Origin: Acidobacteriota bacterium
GTDB taxonomy: Bacteria; Acidobacteriota; Terriglobia; UBA7540
NCBI GenBank assembly: GCA_021828245.1
Contig: JAKASC010000104.1
Location: 1 to 8,045 of the forward strand
Direction: 5' to 3'
Length of the DNA: 8,045 nt
This document shows positions 1 to 5,937 of this stretch, piece after piece. Below the pieces are notes generated by a model. It did no database searches and had not been told where the DNA came from. It saw only the letters and a list, made by a program, of their open reading frames with translations. The position numbers and the translations under genes are program-made. Position 1 is the first letter of the stretch. Every line of letters starts with the position of its first letter.

Positions 1-393
1 TTGGTGATTGTTCATCCATCCTTCCGGCGCCGGCCAGACCTTATCGCCGCCGTAGTTGGCCCAGCCGGCCTTTAAGTTGTTCTGGCTCTGCGGCAGAACT
101 TTGCCGGCTAGGTATTGATTGACAAAAAAATAGTGACGATGCCCCAAGGTGAGCTGAATGGCTCGTCCGCCAATTTCGGGCGCCACGTAGAGGCTAATGA
201 GACCATTCGAGAGCCGATAAACCTTCCAGCCTCGATACTGTGTCTGCTCGAGTTTCGCCGCGTAGCGAGATGCAGCCGCTTGAGACAGCATCGCGGCTGA
301 AAGAAACCATGCAAGACATTGGACTGCGCCCAAGAGAGCATGGCGGGATCTGGTGTGTCGCAATGAGGACGTTCTGTAAATACGAAATGTCAC
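1..393 (-). CDS. Secreted DUF4380-type protein, N-terminal part (cut by left edge)
   Basis: The first 131 codons of a protein that continues beyond base 1. The start is GTG at 393-391, chosen because GGAGGG (403-398) lies 4 bases upstream. Residues 1-18 are basic, residues 19-36 are hydrophobic (LLGAVQCLAWFLSAAML), and SQAAASR follows, so this reads as a Sec signal peptide cleaved near residue 41. The mature part carries GLISLYVAPEIGGRAIQL (64-81), FFVNQYLAGK (89-98) and WANYGGDKVWPAPEGW (111-126). The NYGGDK-WPAP block and the preceding 'ISLYVAPEIGGR' strand match what I remember of DUF4380 proteins, which resemble beta-sandwich, aldose-epimerase-like carbohydrate proteins; their reaction is not established. 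It lies downstream of and co-oriented with xylB after a 217-base gap holding a fold-back element, so co-transcription is possible but uncertain. An envelope role in sugar binding or processing is inference. The family call is fairly secure; the function is unknown. Confidence 0.75.
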   Translation of the reverse strand, partial: MTFRIYRTSSLRHTRSRHALLGAVQCLAWFLSAAMLSQAAASRYAAKLEQTQYRGWKVYRLSNGLISLYVAPEIGGRAIQLTLGHRHYFFVNQYLAGKVLPQSQNNLKAGWANYGGDKVWPAPEGWMNNHQ

Positions 394-436
394 GATTCCC
401 TCCTAGAAAATTAAAGGCGTGTTGCCTATTGATGTG

Positions 437-623
437 CCGGGCCTAGTGTTGGAATATCCGTTATTTAGCGCTCCGTGAATTTTCGTGGCGTGCGTCGGCG
501 ATAGGCTGACAGAGGCAGAGCTTGTAGCAGGGCCACCTTCGCCGTGTTGCCGCACGGGTATGACGCCCGAGCCACACCGGACATGGTCAAGGAGCGTTGG
601 ACCCGCAACACTAGGGTGCCCGG
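437..623. repeat. 187-bp fold-back element with 15-bp interrupted terminal inverted repeats
   Basis: The left arm, CCGGG-CCTAGTGTTG (437-451), is complementary to the right arm, CAACACTAGG-gtg-CCCGG (606-623): 15 pairs with one 3-base insertion. Inside the arms, further nested complementary words occur in the correct order: CGCTCC 469-474 with GGAGCG 591-596, GTGGC 485-489 with GCCAC 571-575, and TCGGCG 495-500 with CGCCCGA 564-570. A local hairpin, CCGTG/CACGG, sits at 542-557. The whole stretch therefore reads as one long imperfect palindrome. The right arm contains the last three sense codons and the TAG stop of xylB (611-613). It could be a MITE-like or REP/BIME-like repeat or a structured intercistronic RNA. 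Only a 2-base TG matches at the flanks, so a target duplication is not demonstrable. Confidence 0.45.
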
Positions 624-2158
624 TGTTCCGTGGCAAGCGCCGCCAACTCATGCGCCAAATCCTTGACCGCAGGATAGAGATTTCGATAGACGCGATAAAG
701 CCGATTGTAGAGCGCCACGTTTTCGGCACGAGGCGCCATCGTTTCCTGCTCGTGAACCGCCTGTCGCGAGGCTTCCTGAACGGATGAGTAAATCTTCGCC
801 CCGGCTCCCGCGAGCAGCGCCGCGCCGAATGCCGAACCTTCCGACGTTTTCAAGGTCACAACGTCTTTGCCGTACACATCAGCCTGAATCTCGCGCCAGG
901 TAAAGTTGCGGGAGCCTCCGCCGGATAAACGAATCTGCTCGACGGGGATTTCCAGTCCTTTGAAAATTTCAATGGAATCCCGCAGGCTGAACGCGACGCC
1001 TTCCAGAATCGAGCGAACCATGTGCGCGCGTGTATGCGCCGCCGTCAAGCCGAACCACATGCCGCGGGCTTGCGGATCGAGATGAGGCGTCCTTTCACCC
1101 ATCAAGTACGGCAGAAAGAGCAGACCGCCGCTTCCCGGAGGAGCTTGCTCCGCTTCGCACACCAGCAGGTCGTAGGAGTCAGCCCCCACCTGGGCTGCAT
1201 ACCAGTTCTCGATGCCGCCAAAGAAATCCCGAAACCATCGCAAGGAGAGGCCGGCGCCTTGCGTTACACCCATGACATGCCATTTGCCCGGCACCGCGTG
1301 ACAAAAAGTGTGAATGCGGCCTCGAGGGTCCAGACGCGGAACCTCGGTGTAAGCAAAAATCACCCCCGAGCTTCCCAGCGTCGCCGAGGTCAGCCCCGGC
1401 AGCACGACACCGTTGCCCACCGCGCTGGCTGCCTGATCCCCCGCCCCGCCCACGACCGGCGTGCCCGCTGCCAGCCCTGTCAATAGAGCCGCTTCACGGG
1501 TGATGTTGCCGGTAATTTCCGGTGATTCATAGACCCGCGGCAAAAGGCCTGCATCAATTTGAAGCGCCCCCAGCATTTCCCGCGACCATCGGCGATGGGT
1601 CACATCAAACAGCAGGGTCCCTGACGCATCGGAAACCTCGGTGGCAAATTCGCCCGTCAGACGAAAACGGACGAAATCTTTGGGGAGCAAAAACTGCGCG
1701 GCCCGTTCAAAGGTGGCCGGCTCGTGGTCACGAATCCAGAGGAGTTTGGGCGCGCTAAAGCCGGTGAGAGCCGGATTCGATACCCATTGAATCAACCGGT
1801 TCCGTCCGACCCGGGAGGTAATCCAATCGCATTGCGCCTGGCTACGCTGGTCGCACCAGATCAACGAAGGCCGCAAGACCGTATGGGCCTTGTCCAGTAG
1901 CACCACCCCGTGCATTTGGCCGGAGAGGCCAACCGCGGCGATGTCCGAGCCTTTGAGCCCCGCGGCACCGAGCGCCCCTGTCGTGGCGGTCACGGTAGCC
2001 TGCCACCAATCCTCGGGGTCCTGTTCCGCCCAGCCCGGCTTTTCCATGCGCATGGGTTTGTGCGCACCGGTCGCCGCGCCGATCACACGCCCCTCCGGGC
2101 TCACGATCGCGGCCCGAGTGCCGGTTGTGCCGATGTCAATTCCCATCAGGTAGGGCAT
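611..2158 (-). CDS. xylB: Xylulokinase-type FGGY carbohydrate kinase
   Basis: Predicted to phosphorylate D-xylulose to D-xylulose 5-phosphate with ATP in the cytosol, feeding the pentose phosphate pathway. It has 515 residues, slightly longer than typical XylB (about 480-500). The N-terminal FGGY domain has the phosphate-binding MGIDIGTTGTRAAIV (5-19) with Asp8, GWAEQDPEDWW (42-52), and the xylulokinase signature GLSGQMHGVVLLD (77-89). NPALTGFSAPKLLW (128-141) also follows the xylulokinase pattern. The C-terminal domain has GGAGDQAASAVG (237-248) with Asp241 as the presumed catalytic base, and LSGGGSRN (411-418) with GSAFGAALLAG (441-451) for ATP binding. The ATG at 2158 is chosen over GTG at 2188 because AGGGTGAG (2170-2163) precedes it and the protein then starts directly at the first strand. 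It follows the dehydrogenase gene by 94 bases. A related ketose kinase (for example for ribulose) is possible, but the QMHG signature favours xylulose. Confidence 0.9.
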   Translation of the reverse strand: MPYLMGIDIGTTGTRAAIVSPEGRVIGAATGAHKPMRMEKPGWAEQDPEDWWQATVTATTGALGAAGLKGSDIAAVGLSGQMHGVVLLDKAHTVLRPSLIWCDQRSQAQCDWITSRVGRNRLIQWVSNPALTGFSAPKLLWIRDHEPATFERAAQFLLPKDFVRFRLTGEFATEVSDASGTLLFDVTHRRWSREMLGALQIDAGLLPRVYESPEITGNITREAALLTGLAAGTPVVGGAGDQAASAVGNGVVLPGLTSATLGSSGVIFAYTEVPRLDPRGRIHTFCHAVPGKWHVMGVTQGAGLSLRWFRDFFGGIENWYAAQVGADSYDLLVCEAEQAPPGSGGLLFLPYLMGERTPHLDPQARGMWFGLTAAHTRAHMVRSILEGVAFSLRDSIEIFKGLEIPVEQIRLSGGGSRNFTWREIQADVYGKDVVTLKTSEGSAFGAALLAGAGAKIYSSVQEASRQAVHEQETMAPRAENVALYNRLYRVYRNLYPAVKDLAHELAALATEHRAP

Positions 2159-2252
2159 AGGTCTCACCCTGCACCACAGGTTTTCCACTTATGGACGGCT
2201 GGACAAACCCGCCTTGACTTTTTCTCTACCCTTCAAAGGCCACACTGAATTT

Positions 2253-3413
2253 TCAACTCCCGCTCACCTTCTGCCATGTCCCCGATTTTGCAGACCTCTC
2301 GACCGCATCAAGCACGGCCTGGTTCTTCACGCCATCCCGAAAATTTGGCGAAGGCAGGATATCTTTCTCTAGAGCCACAAGAAAATCATGGATAGCATGA
2401 ACGAACGTGTGCTCGTACCCGATGATATGCCCCGGCGGCCACCAGGCACCGACGTAAGGATGGACACTTTCCGTCACATCGATCGTCTTGTAGCCCTGTT
2501 CGCCCGCCTTGTCGGCGCCCTCATAAAACTCTAACTCGTTCATCCGTTCGAGATTGAAGGCGACGCTGCCTTTGCTTCCGTAAATTTGAAAGGTATTGTA
2601 GTTTCGACGGCCGCCACAGAAGCGCGACGACTCAAACACTCCCACGCTTCCGTTGCTGAAGCGCGCCAAGAAATTGGCGTCATCATCCACCGTCACCCGA
2701 CCCTTCCGGGAACTCGAGCCTTTGGCGCCCCACGCACCTTCCCCCGAGCCGGGGATCGGTCGTTCTTTGATGAACGTGGTCATCTGTCCCGTCACGGCGG
2801 CGAATTCGGCGTTCAAGAAGCGAGCCAGATCAATGGCGTGCGCGCCGATGTCTCCGAGCGCGCCCGACCCCGCCACCTTCTTGTCCAGCCGCCAGACAAG
2901 AGGGAAGTTGGGATCCATAATCCAATCCTGAAGATAGGCCCCGTGGTAATGGTAAATATCACCGAGCCTGCCCTCTTCCACCCACTGTCGCACCAAGCTC
3001 ACGGCGGGAATTTTCCGGTAGTTGTGCATAATCATGTGCTTCACACCCGCCTTCTCGACGGCCTTGAGCATGGCGCGCGCCTCAGCCAGCGAATTGGCGA
3101 GCGGCTTCTCACAGATAACGTGCTTGCGCGCCGCCGCGGCCGCGATGGCCATGACCGGATGAAGATTGCCCGGCGTGGCGATATCCACAACATCAATGTC
3201 TTGCCGCTCCACCACCTTTCGCCAGTCTGTCTCAACCTCCTCCCAGCCAAACTGACGCGCCGCGGCCTCAACCCCCGCGCGATCCCGTCCGCAAATCACT
3301 TTCATCCGCACCTGGGTCTTGCCGGGAAAGAAATGCTGGACTTGACGGAAGGCATTCGAGTGCGCCTTCCCCATGAACTTATACCCGATCAACGCGACAT
3401 TGACCGTTGCCAT
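2253..3413 (-). CDS. Gfo/Idh/MocA family NAD(P)-dependent sugar oxidoreductase
   Basis: A 386-residue cytosolic dehydrogenase acting on a sugar, inositol or sugar derivative; the substrate cannot be read from the sequence. The N-terminal Rossmann domain (about 1-125) begins with a strand and VALIGYKFMGKAHSNAF (6-22). It continues with IATPGNLHPVMAIAAA (78-93) and the family hallmark CEKPLANSLAEA (101-112) with Lys103. The C-terminal alpha/beta domain has LGDIGAHAIDLARF (186-199), whose Asp188, His192 and Asp195 fit the usual D-x3-H-x2-D substrate site. The nucleotide loop is odd: it reads G-Y-K-F-M-G, with Lys12 where GxGxxG has its second glycine. The ATG at 3413 is chosen because AAGGGGG (3425-3419) lies 5 bases upstream and the Rossmann strand starts at once. 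The gene sits between the isomerase (105-base gap) and xylB (94-base gap), which points to a shared sugar-breakdown route. Confidence 0.88.
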   Translation of the reverse strand: MATVNVALIGYKFMGKAHSNAFRQVQHFFPGKTQVRMKVICGRDRAGVEAAARQFGWEEVETDWRKVVERQDIDVVDIATPGNLHPVMAIAAAAARKHVICEKPLANSLAEARAMLKAVEKAGVKHMIMHNYRKIPAVSLVRQWVEEGRLGDIYHYHGAYLQDWIMDPNFPLVWRLDKKVAGSGALGDIGAHAIDLARFLNAEFAAVTGQMTTFIKERPIPGSGEGAWGAKGSSSRKGRVTVDDDANFLARFSNGSVGVFESSRFCGGRRNYNTFQIYGSKGSVAFNLERMNELEFYEGADKAGEQGYKTIDVTESVHPYVGAWWPPGHIIGYEHTFVHAIHDFLVALEKDILPSPNFRDGVKNQAVLDAVERSAKSGTWQKVSGS

Positions 3414-3467
3414 GCAATCCCCCTTGCACACCTGCGTTTGGAAAGTAAAATGCCCTCGGTCCCGTAG

Positions 3468-3499
3468 CCCCAAAGGATTTGCAAATCTGGGCCTTGGGG
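3468..3499 (-). other. Intercistronic stem-loop between isomerase and dehydrogenase genes
   Basis: CCCCAAAGG (3468-3476) and CCTTGGGG (3492-3499) form eight pairs with one bulged base, enclosing a perfect 10-base palindrome ATTTGCAAAT (3477-3486). In the minus-strand transcript it starts 20 bases after the isomerase stop. No T-run follows directly, so it is not a classical terminator. It could protect the upstream mRNA segment or dampen read-through into the dehydrogenase. The isomerase stop codon itself lies in a second palindrome, GGGCTTTAAGCCC (3514-3526). Confidence 0.35.
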
Positions 3500-3518
3500 A
3501 ACGACATCCGCCCGGGCT

Positions 3519-4478
3519 TTAAGCCCACCACATCGCCTTGAGCTTTTCCCTGATGACGATCTCATTCAGAAAGGTCGCGGCCTTCATCAAGCCTTCCTCG
3601 ACCGACATCAAGCTATCCTCGTGCTCAATGGAGAGCACATCGTCGTAACCCACCATTTGCAAGGTGGACACCATATCCGTCCAAAATTCTCGTCCGTGGC
3701 CGTAACCCACCGTGCGAAAAAGAAAAGCTCGATTCTTCTCGTCGCTGTAAGGTTTGGTATCCAACACGCCGTTGACCTGTGTGTTCACGGTGTAAATCTT
3801 GGTGTCCTTCGCATGGCAGTGGAAGACAGCCTCGCCCAGCTTGCGAATGGCCGCACATGGGTCAATGCCCTGCCAAAACATGTGGCTGGGATCGAAGTTG
3901 CAGCCGATGGCCGGGCCGGCCGCCTCGCGCAACTTGAGCATGGTTTCGGGATTATAGACGACGAACCCCGGATGCATTTCAATGGCAATGCGAACTCCGT
4001 GCTCCTCGGCAAACTTGGCTCGCTTGACCCAATACGGAATAACCTTCTTTTCCCATTGCCACTTCAAAATTTCCTGATAGTCGGGCGGCCAGGGCGTGGG
4101 CGACCAATTAGGAAATTTCGACGTTTCCGAATCGCCGGGGCAGCCGGAAAAATCAATCACCGTGCGCACTCCCACCTTCTCCGCCAGCAAGATCGTTCGA
4201 CGATTGGTTTCCGCGTGGGCATCGGCAATGCGTTTATTAGGGTGCAGCGCATTCCCGTGACAACTCAACGCGCTGATGGTGATGCCTTGGTCATGGAGTT
4301 TTTGCTGGAACTCCTTGAGCTTGGGCGAAGAATTCAGCCAGTCCAGCTTAAGATGGGGGTCCCCCGGATAATTTCCCGTCCCCAGCTCAACCGTGCGAAT
4401 ACCCAGCGGCTTGATCTTCTTGACCACGTCGTCGAGGCTCAAATTAGCGAACAGGGCGGTAAACAATCCGATTTTCAT
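3519..4478 (-). CDS. Sugar-phosphate isomerase/epimerase, xylose-isomerase-like TIM barrel
   Basis: A 319-residue cytosolic protein of the AP-endonuclease-2/xylose isomerase-like TIM barrel superfamily (IolE, IolI and hydroxypyruvate isomerase relatives), expected to isomerise or epimerise a sugar or keto-sugar using a divalent metal. It opens with strand MKIGLFTALF (1-10), then IRTVELGTGNYPG (27-39) and ISALSCHGNALHPN (68-81). Likely metal ligands fall in the expected order: Glu167 in IAIEMHPG, Asp196 and His199 in NFDPSHM, His222 in FHCHAKD, and Glu285 in LSIEHED. Length is usual for the family. The ATG at 4478 follows GGGAG (4490-4486) by 7 bases. It is the first gene of the probable sugar operon, with its own promoter and leader upstream, and precedes the Gfo/Idh gene by 105 bases; such isomerase-dehydrogenase pairs are common in sugar catabolism. 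The substrate is unknown. Confidence 0.85.
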   Translation of the reverse strand: MKIGLFTALFANLSLDDVVKKIKPLGIRTVELGTGNYPGDPHLKLDWLNSSPKLKEFQQKLHDQGITISALSCHGNALHPNKRIADAHAETNRRTILLAEKVGVRTVIDFSGCPGDSETSKFPNWSPTPWPPDYQEILKWQWEKKVIPYWVKRAKFAEEHGVRIAIEMHPGFVVYNPETMLKLREAAGPAIGCNFDPSHMFWQGIDPCAAIRKLGEAVFHCHAKDTKIYTVNTQVNGVLDTKPYSDEKNRAFLFRTVGYGHGREFWTDMVSTLQMVGYDDVLSIEHEDSLMSVEEGLMKAATFLNEIVIREKLKAMWWA

Positions 4479-4482
4479 GATG

Positions 4483-4526
4483 CAGCTCCCTTCCGACAGC
4501 TCCCTCGGTTGGTTCCCACCGGGAGC
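4483..4526 (-). promoter_or_regulatory. Duplicated Shine-Dalgarno with upstream anti-SD in isomerase leader
   Basis: In the minus-strand leader the 9-mer AGGGAGCTG occurs twice, at 4505-4497 and at 4491-4483; the second copy holds the SD of the isomerase gene. Upstream at 4526-4521 lies GCTCCC, complementary to GGGAGC in either copy. Pairing with the near copy gives a hairpin with a 16-base loop and leaves the SD free; pairing with the far copy hides the SD. The layout would allow two mutually exclusive folds. That it acts as a switch is inference. Confidence 0.4.
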
Positions 4527-4541
4527 GGTCGCACCGTATGC

Positions 4542-4562
4542 CTTTAACAAGGCGCGTTAAAG
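4542..4562. promoter_or_regulatory. Candidate operator at the start of the sugar operon
   Basis: A perfect inverted repeat, CTTTAAC (4542-4548), 7-base spacer, GTTAAAG (4556-4562). It begins at the position expected for transcription start from the promoter at 4569-4597 and covers about +1 to +21, a usual place for a repressor site. No regulator gene is in the window, so the binding protein is unknown. The dyad is seen; the operator role is inferred. Confidence 0.45.
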
Positions 4563-4568
4563 AGGCTA

Positions 4569-4597
4569 AATGTATTCGCCCACGGGTAGCTCGTCAA
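4569..4597 (-). promoter_or_regulatory. Sigma-70 type promoter of the isomerase-dehydrogenase-xylB operon
   Basis: On the minus strand, TTGACG (4597-4592) is followed after exactly 17 bases by TACATT (4574-4569). This is five of six -35 and four of six -10 consensus bases at ideal spacing. Start of transcription is expected near 4562, giving a leader of about 84 bases before the ATG at 4478. It separates this operon from pta, whose stop lies about 90 bases upstream, although read-through from pta cannot be excluded because I see no strong terminator in 4598-4685. Confidence 0.55.
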
Positions 4598-4685
4598 CTG
4601 GAAAATGTCACCGCGCGCGCCTCTTGACCTCTGGAAGCTCATTGCTTCAGGCCGGATAGCCTGCGTCCGGGACCGACCGCGGAAA

Positions 4686-5678
4686 TCACCCGGCTTCGAG
4701 CGCCGTCATCACCACAACGTTCACGATATCCTGCTCGCTGCATCCGCGAGACAAGTCATTGGCGGGCCGGGCCAGACCTTGGAGAATCGGACCAATCGCC
4801 GTGCATCCACCCATCCGCTCCGCTAGCTTGTAGCCAATATTTCCCGAGTTCAAATCCGGAAAAATCAGCACGTTCGCCCGCCCAGCCACGGAGGAGCCGG
4901 AGGCTTTGCGGGCTGCGACGTCGGGGACGAGCGCGGCGTCCAACTGCAGTTCGCCATCCGCCGCAACCGAAGGCGCGCGCGCACGAAACGTCCTGAGAGC
5001 CTCGCGCACCGATTGAACCATCCGGTGCTCCGCGCTTCCTTTGGTCGAATAGGACAAGAAGGCGACTCTCGGCTCAACCTCCAGCAGCCGCGCCGCGCTC
5101 CTCGCAGCCAGGATAGCGATTTCCGCCAATTGCCCGGGCGAGGGGTCCGGAACCACAGCGCAATCTGCAAAGAGCAACGCGCCCTCCTGTCCCAGGCGTC
5201 GGTCGGGAGAGATTACGAGGAAGAAACTTGATACCAGGGAAGTGCCGGGTGCGGGCCCAATCGTCCACAGGGCCGCGCGGACTGTTTCGGCGGTGGTGGT
5301 GAGCGCGCCACCAACGCAGCCATCGGCATCTCCGGCGGCCACGGCTAGTCCGGCAAATATCGCGGGATTCTTGGCCGCTTCCAGTGCCTCCGACTGTGTC
5401 ATTCCTCGCGCGCGCCGCCGCTCGTAGAGGGCCTGGGCGTAGGCGGGCAGGCGTTCGCTTTGGGTTGGATTCACCAGCTTGACGTTCGACAAACTGATGC
5501 CTAATGTTTTAACTCGTCCCCTGATTTTTTCCGTGTCGCCAAGCAACGTGAGTTGCGCTAGTCCTTCCTTTCCAATCTTCTCTGCCGCCATCAGGGTGCG
5601 CTCATCTTCACCCTCGAATAACACAATGTGTCGAGGAGTGGCCCTAGCACGCGCTCGAAACCTCTCTCGTAAATCCAC
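4686..5678 (-). CDS. pta: Phosphate acetyltransferase
   Basis: Interconverts acetyl-CoA plus phosphate with acetyl phosphate plus CoA in the cytosol, normally with acetate kinase in overflow or acetate metabolism. It has 330 residues, the length of the short single-domain Pta lacking the regulatory N-terminus. Recognisable blocks are VLFEGEDERTL (19-29), DADGCVGGALTTTAETVRAAL (117-137, seen in parts), VSSFFLVIS (149-157), FADCAVVPDPSPGQLAEIA (170-188), RVAFLSYSTKGSA (204-216), DGELQLDAALVP (241-252), ANVLIFPDLNSGNIGYKL (268-285) and GPILQGLARPANDLSRG (296-312), the last containing the conserved CoA/phosphate-site serine and arginine. The start is GTG at 5678, 7 bases after GGGAGG (5691-5686); a longer upstream reading frame lacks family sequence. 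No acetate kinase gene lies beside it. It is divergent from mtnA and upstream of the sugar operon in the same direction. A phosphate butyryltransferase is less likely given these motifs. Confidence 0.92.
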   Translation of the reverse strand: MDLRERFRARARATPRHIVLFEGEDERTLMAAEKIGKEGLAQLTLLGDTEKIRGRVKTLGISLSNVKLVNPTQSERLPAYAQALYERRRARGMTQSEALEAAKNPAIFAGLAVAAGDADGCVGGALTTTAETVRAALWTIGPAPGTSLVSSFFLVISPDRRLGQEGALLFADCAVVPDPSPGQLAEIAILAARSAARLLEVEPRVAFLSYSTKGSAEHRMVQSVREALRTFRARAPSVAADGELQLDAALVPDVAARKASGSSVAGRANVLIFPDLNSGNIGYKLAERMGGCTAIGPILQGLARPANDLSRGCSEQDIVNVVVMTALEAG

Positions 5679-5717
5679 GTCGCAGCCTCCCTCGACGGCT
5701 CGTCCGTTCAAATGCCT

Positions 5718-5738
5718 TCCGGTTCGATTTAAACCGGA
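5718..5738. promoter_or_regulatory. Inverted repeat over the pta -10 region
   Basis: TCCGGTT (5718-5724), 7-base spacer, AACCGGA (5732-5738): perfect 7-bp arms. The spacer holds most of the proposed pta -10 hexamer. It is a candidate repressor site for pta; the regulator is unknown. It has the same 7-7-7 geometry as the sugar-operon dyad, with a different half-site. Confidence 0.35.
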
Positions 5739-5756
5739 TTCCACCGGCCTTTGCAA
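5728..5756 (-). promoter_or_regulatory. Possible pta promoter
   Basis: On the minus strand TTGCAA (5756-5751) and TTTAAA (5733-5728) are 17 bases apart, each matching four of six consensus bases. Transcription would begin near 5721, leaving a leader of about 43 bases before the GTG at 5678. Two inverted repeats overlap its elements, which gives some support. It is weaker than the other two promoters listed. Confidence 0.3.
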
Positions 5757-5773
5757 CTGGCACCGGCAGTTGC
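5753..5773. promoter_or_regulatory. Second inverted repeat upstream of pta, touching the -35
   Basis: GCAACTG (5753-5759), spacer of 7 bases, CAGTTGC (5767-5773): perfect arms. Its centre is 35 bp from the centre of the dyad at 5718-5738. It overlaps the candidate -35 of pta. An RNA hairpin role is unlikely if the promoter call is right, because it would lie upstream of the transcript. Confidence 0.35.
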
Positions 5774-5900
5774 CGAGGCTCATTCACAAAACTTCCCGCC
5801 GCAAGCTTGTAAGATTATCCAGAATTGCTTTCCCGGTCGAGTAAAATCCTGCGGGGACTCGGTCGCGGCTTCGAAATATGACTCGGCGGGCATTCGGTTT

Positions 5901-5928
5901 TTGACCTGAGCTACCAACCAGTTATAAT
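5901..5928 (+). promoter_or_regulatory. Strong promoter of mtnA
   Basis: TTGACC (5901-5906) and a perfect TATAAT (5923-5928) are separated by 16 bases. The start of transcription is expected at about 5934-5937, within a few bases of the mtnA ATG at 5938. No Shine-Dalgarno sequence is present between the promoter and the ATG, so the transcript should be leaderless or carry only 1-4 leader bases. Confidence 0.7.
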
Positions 5929-5937
5929 CACCATGAG

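Noticed and set aside
449..480. TTCACG-17-TATTCC as a promoter for the DUF4380 gene
   Set aside because: It matches only four and three consensus bases and lies inside the fold-back element, so it is not better than chance.
403..729. A 108-codon minus-strand frame across the xylB end
   Set aside because: It overlaps xylB in another frame and crosses the fold-back element; there is no SD and no protein-like composition.
2159..2252. Search for a terminator or promoter between the dehydrogenase gene and xylB
   Set aside because: No stem-loop or promoter-like pair was found; the gap is best read as an untranslated intercistronic spacer.
2586..3467. A 293-codon open frame on the plus strand
   Set aside because: It lies fully antisense to the Gfo/Idh gene and reads as low-information, His- and Arg-rich sequence with no recognisable domain.
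3621..4547. A 308-codon open frame on the plus strand
   Set aside because: It is antisense to the well-supported isomerase gene, has no SD or family motif, and its openness follows from the codon pattern of the opposite strand.
4652..4670. CCGGA/TCCGG hairpin 16 bases after the pta stop as a terminator
   Set aside because: The stem is only 5 bp with a 9-base loop and no T-run follows on the minus strand.
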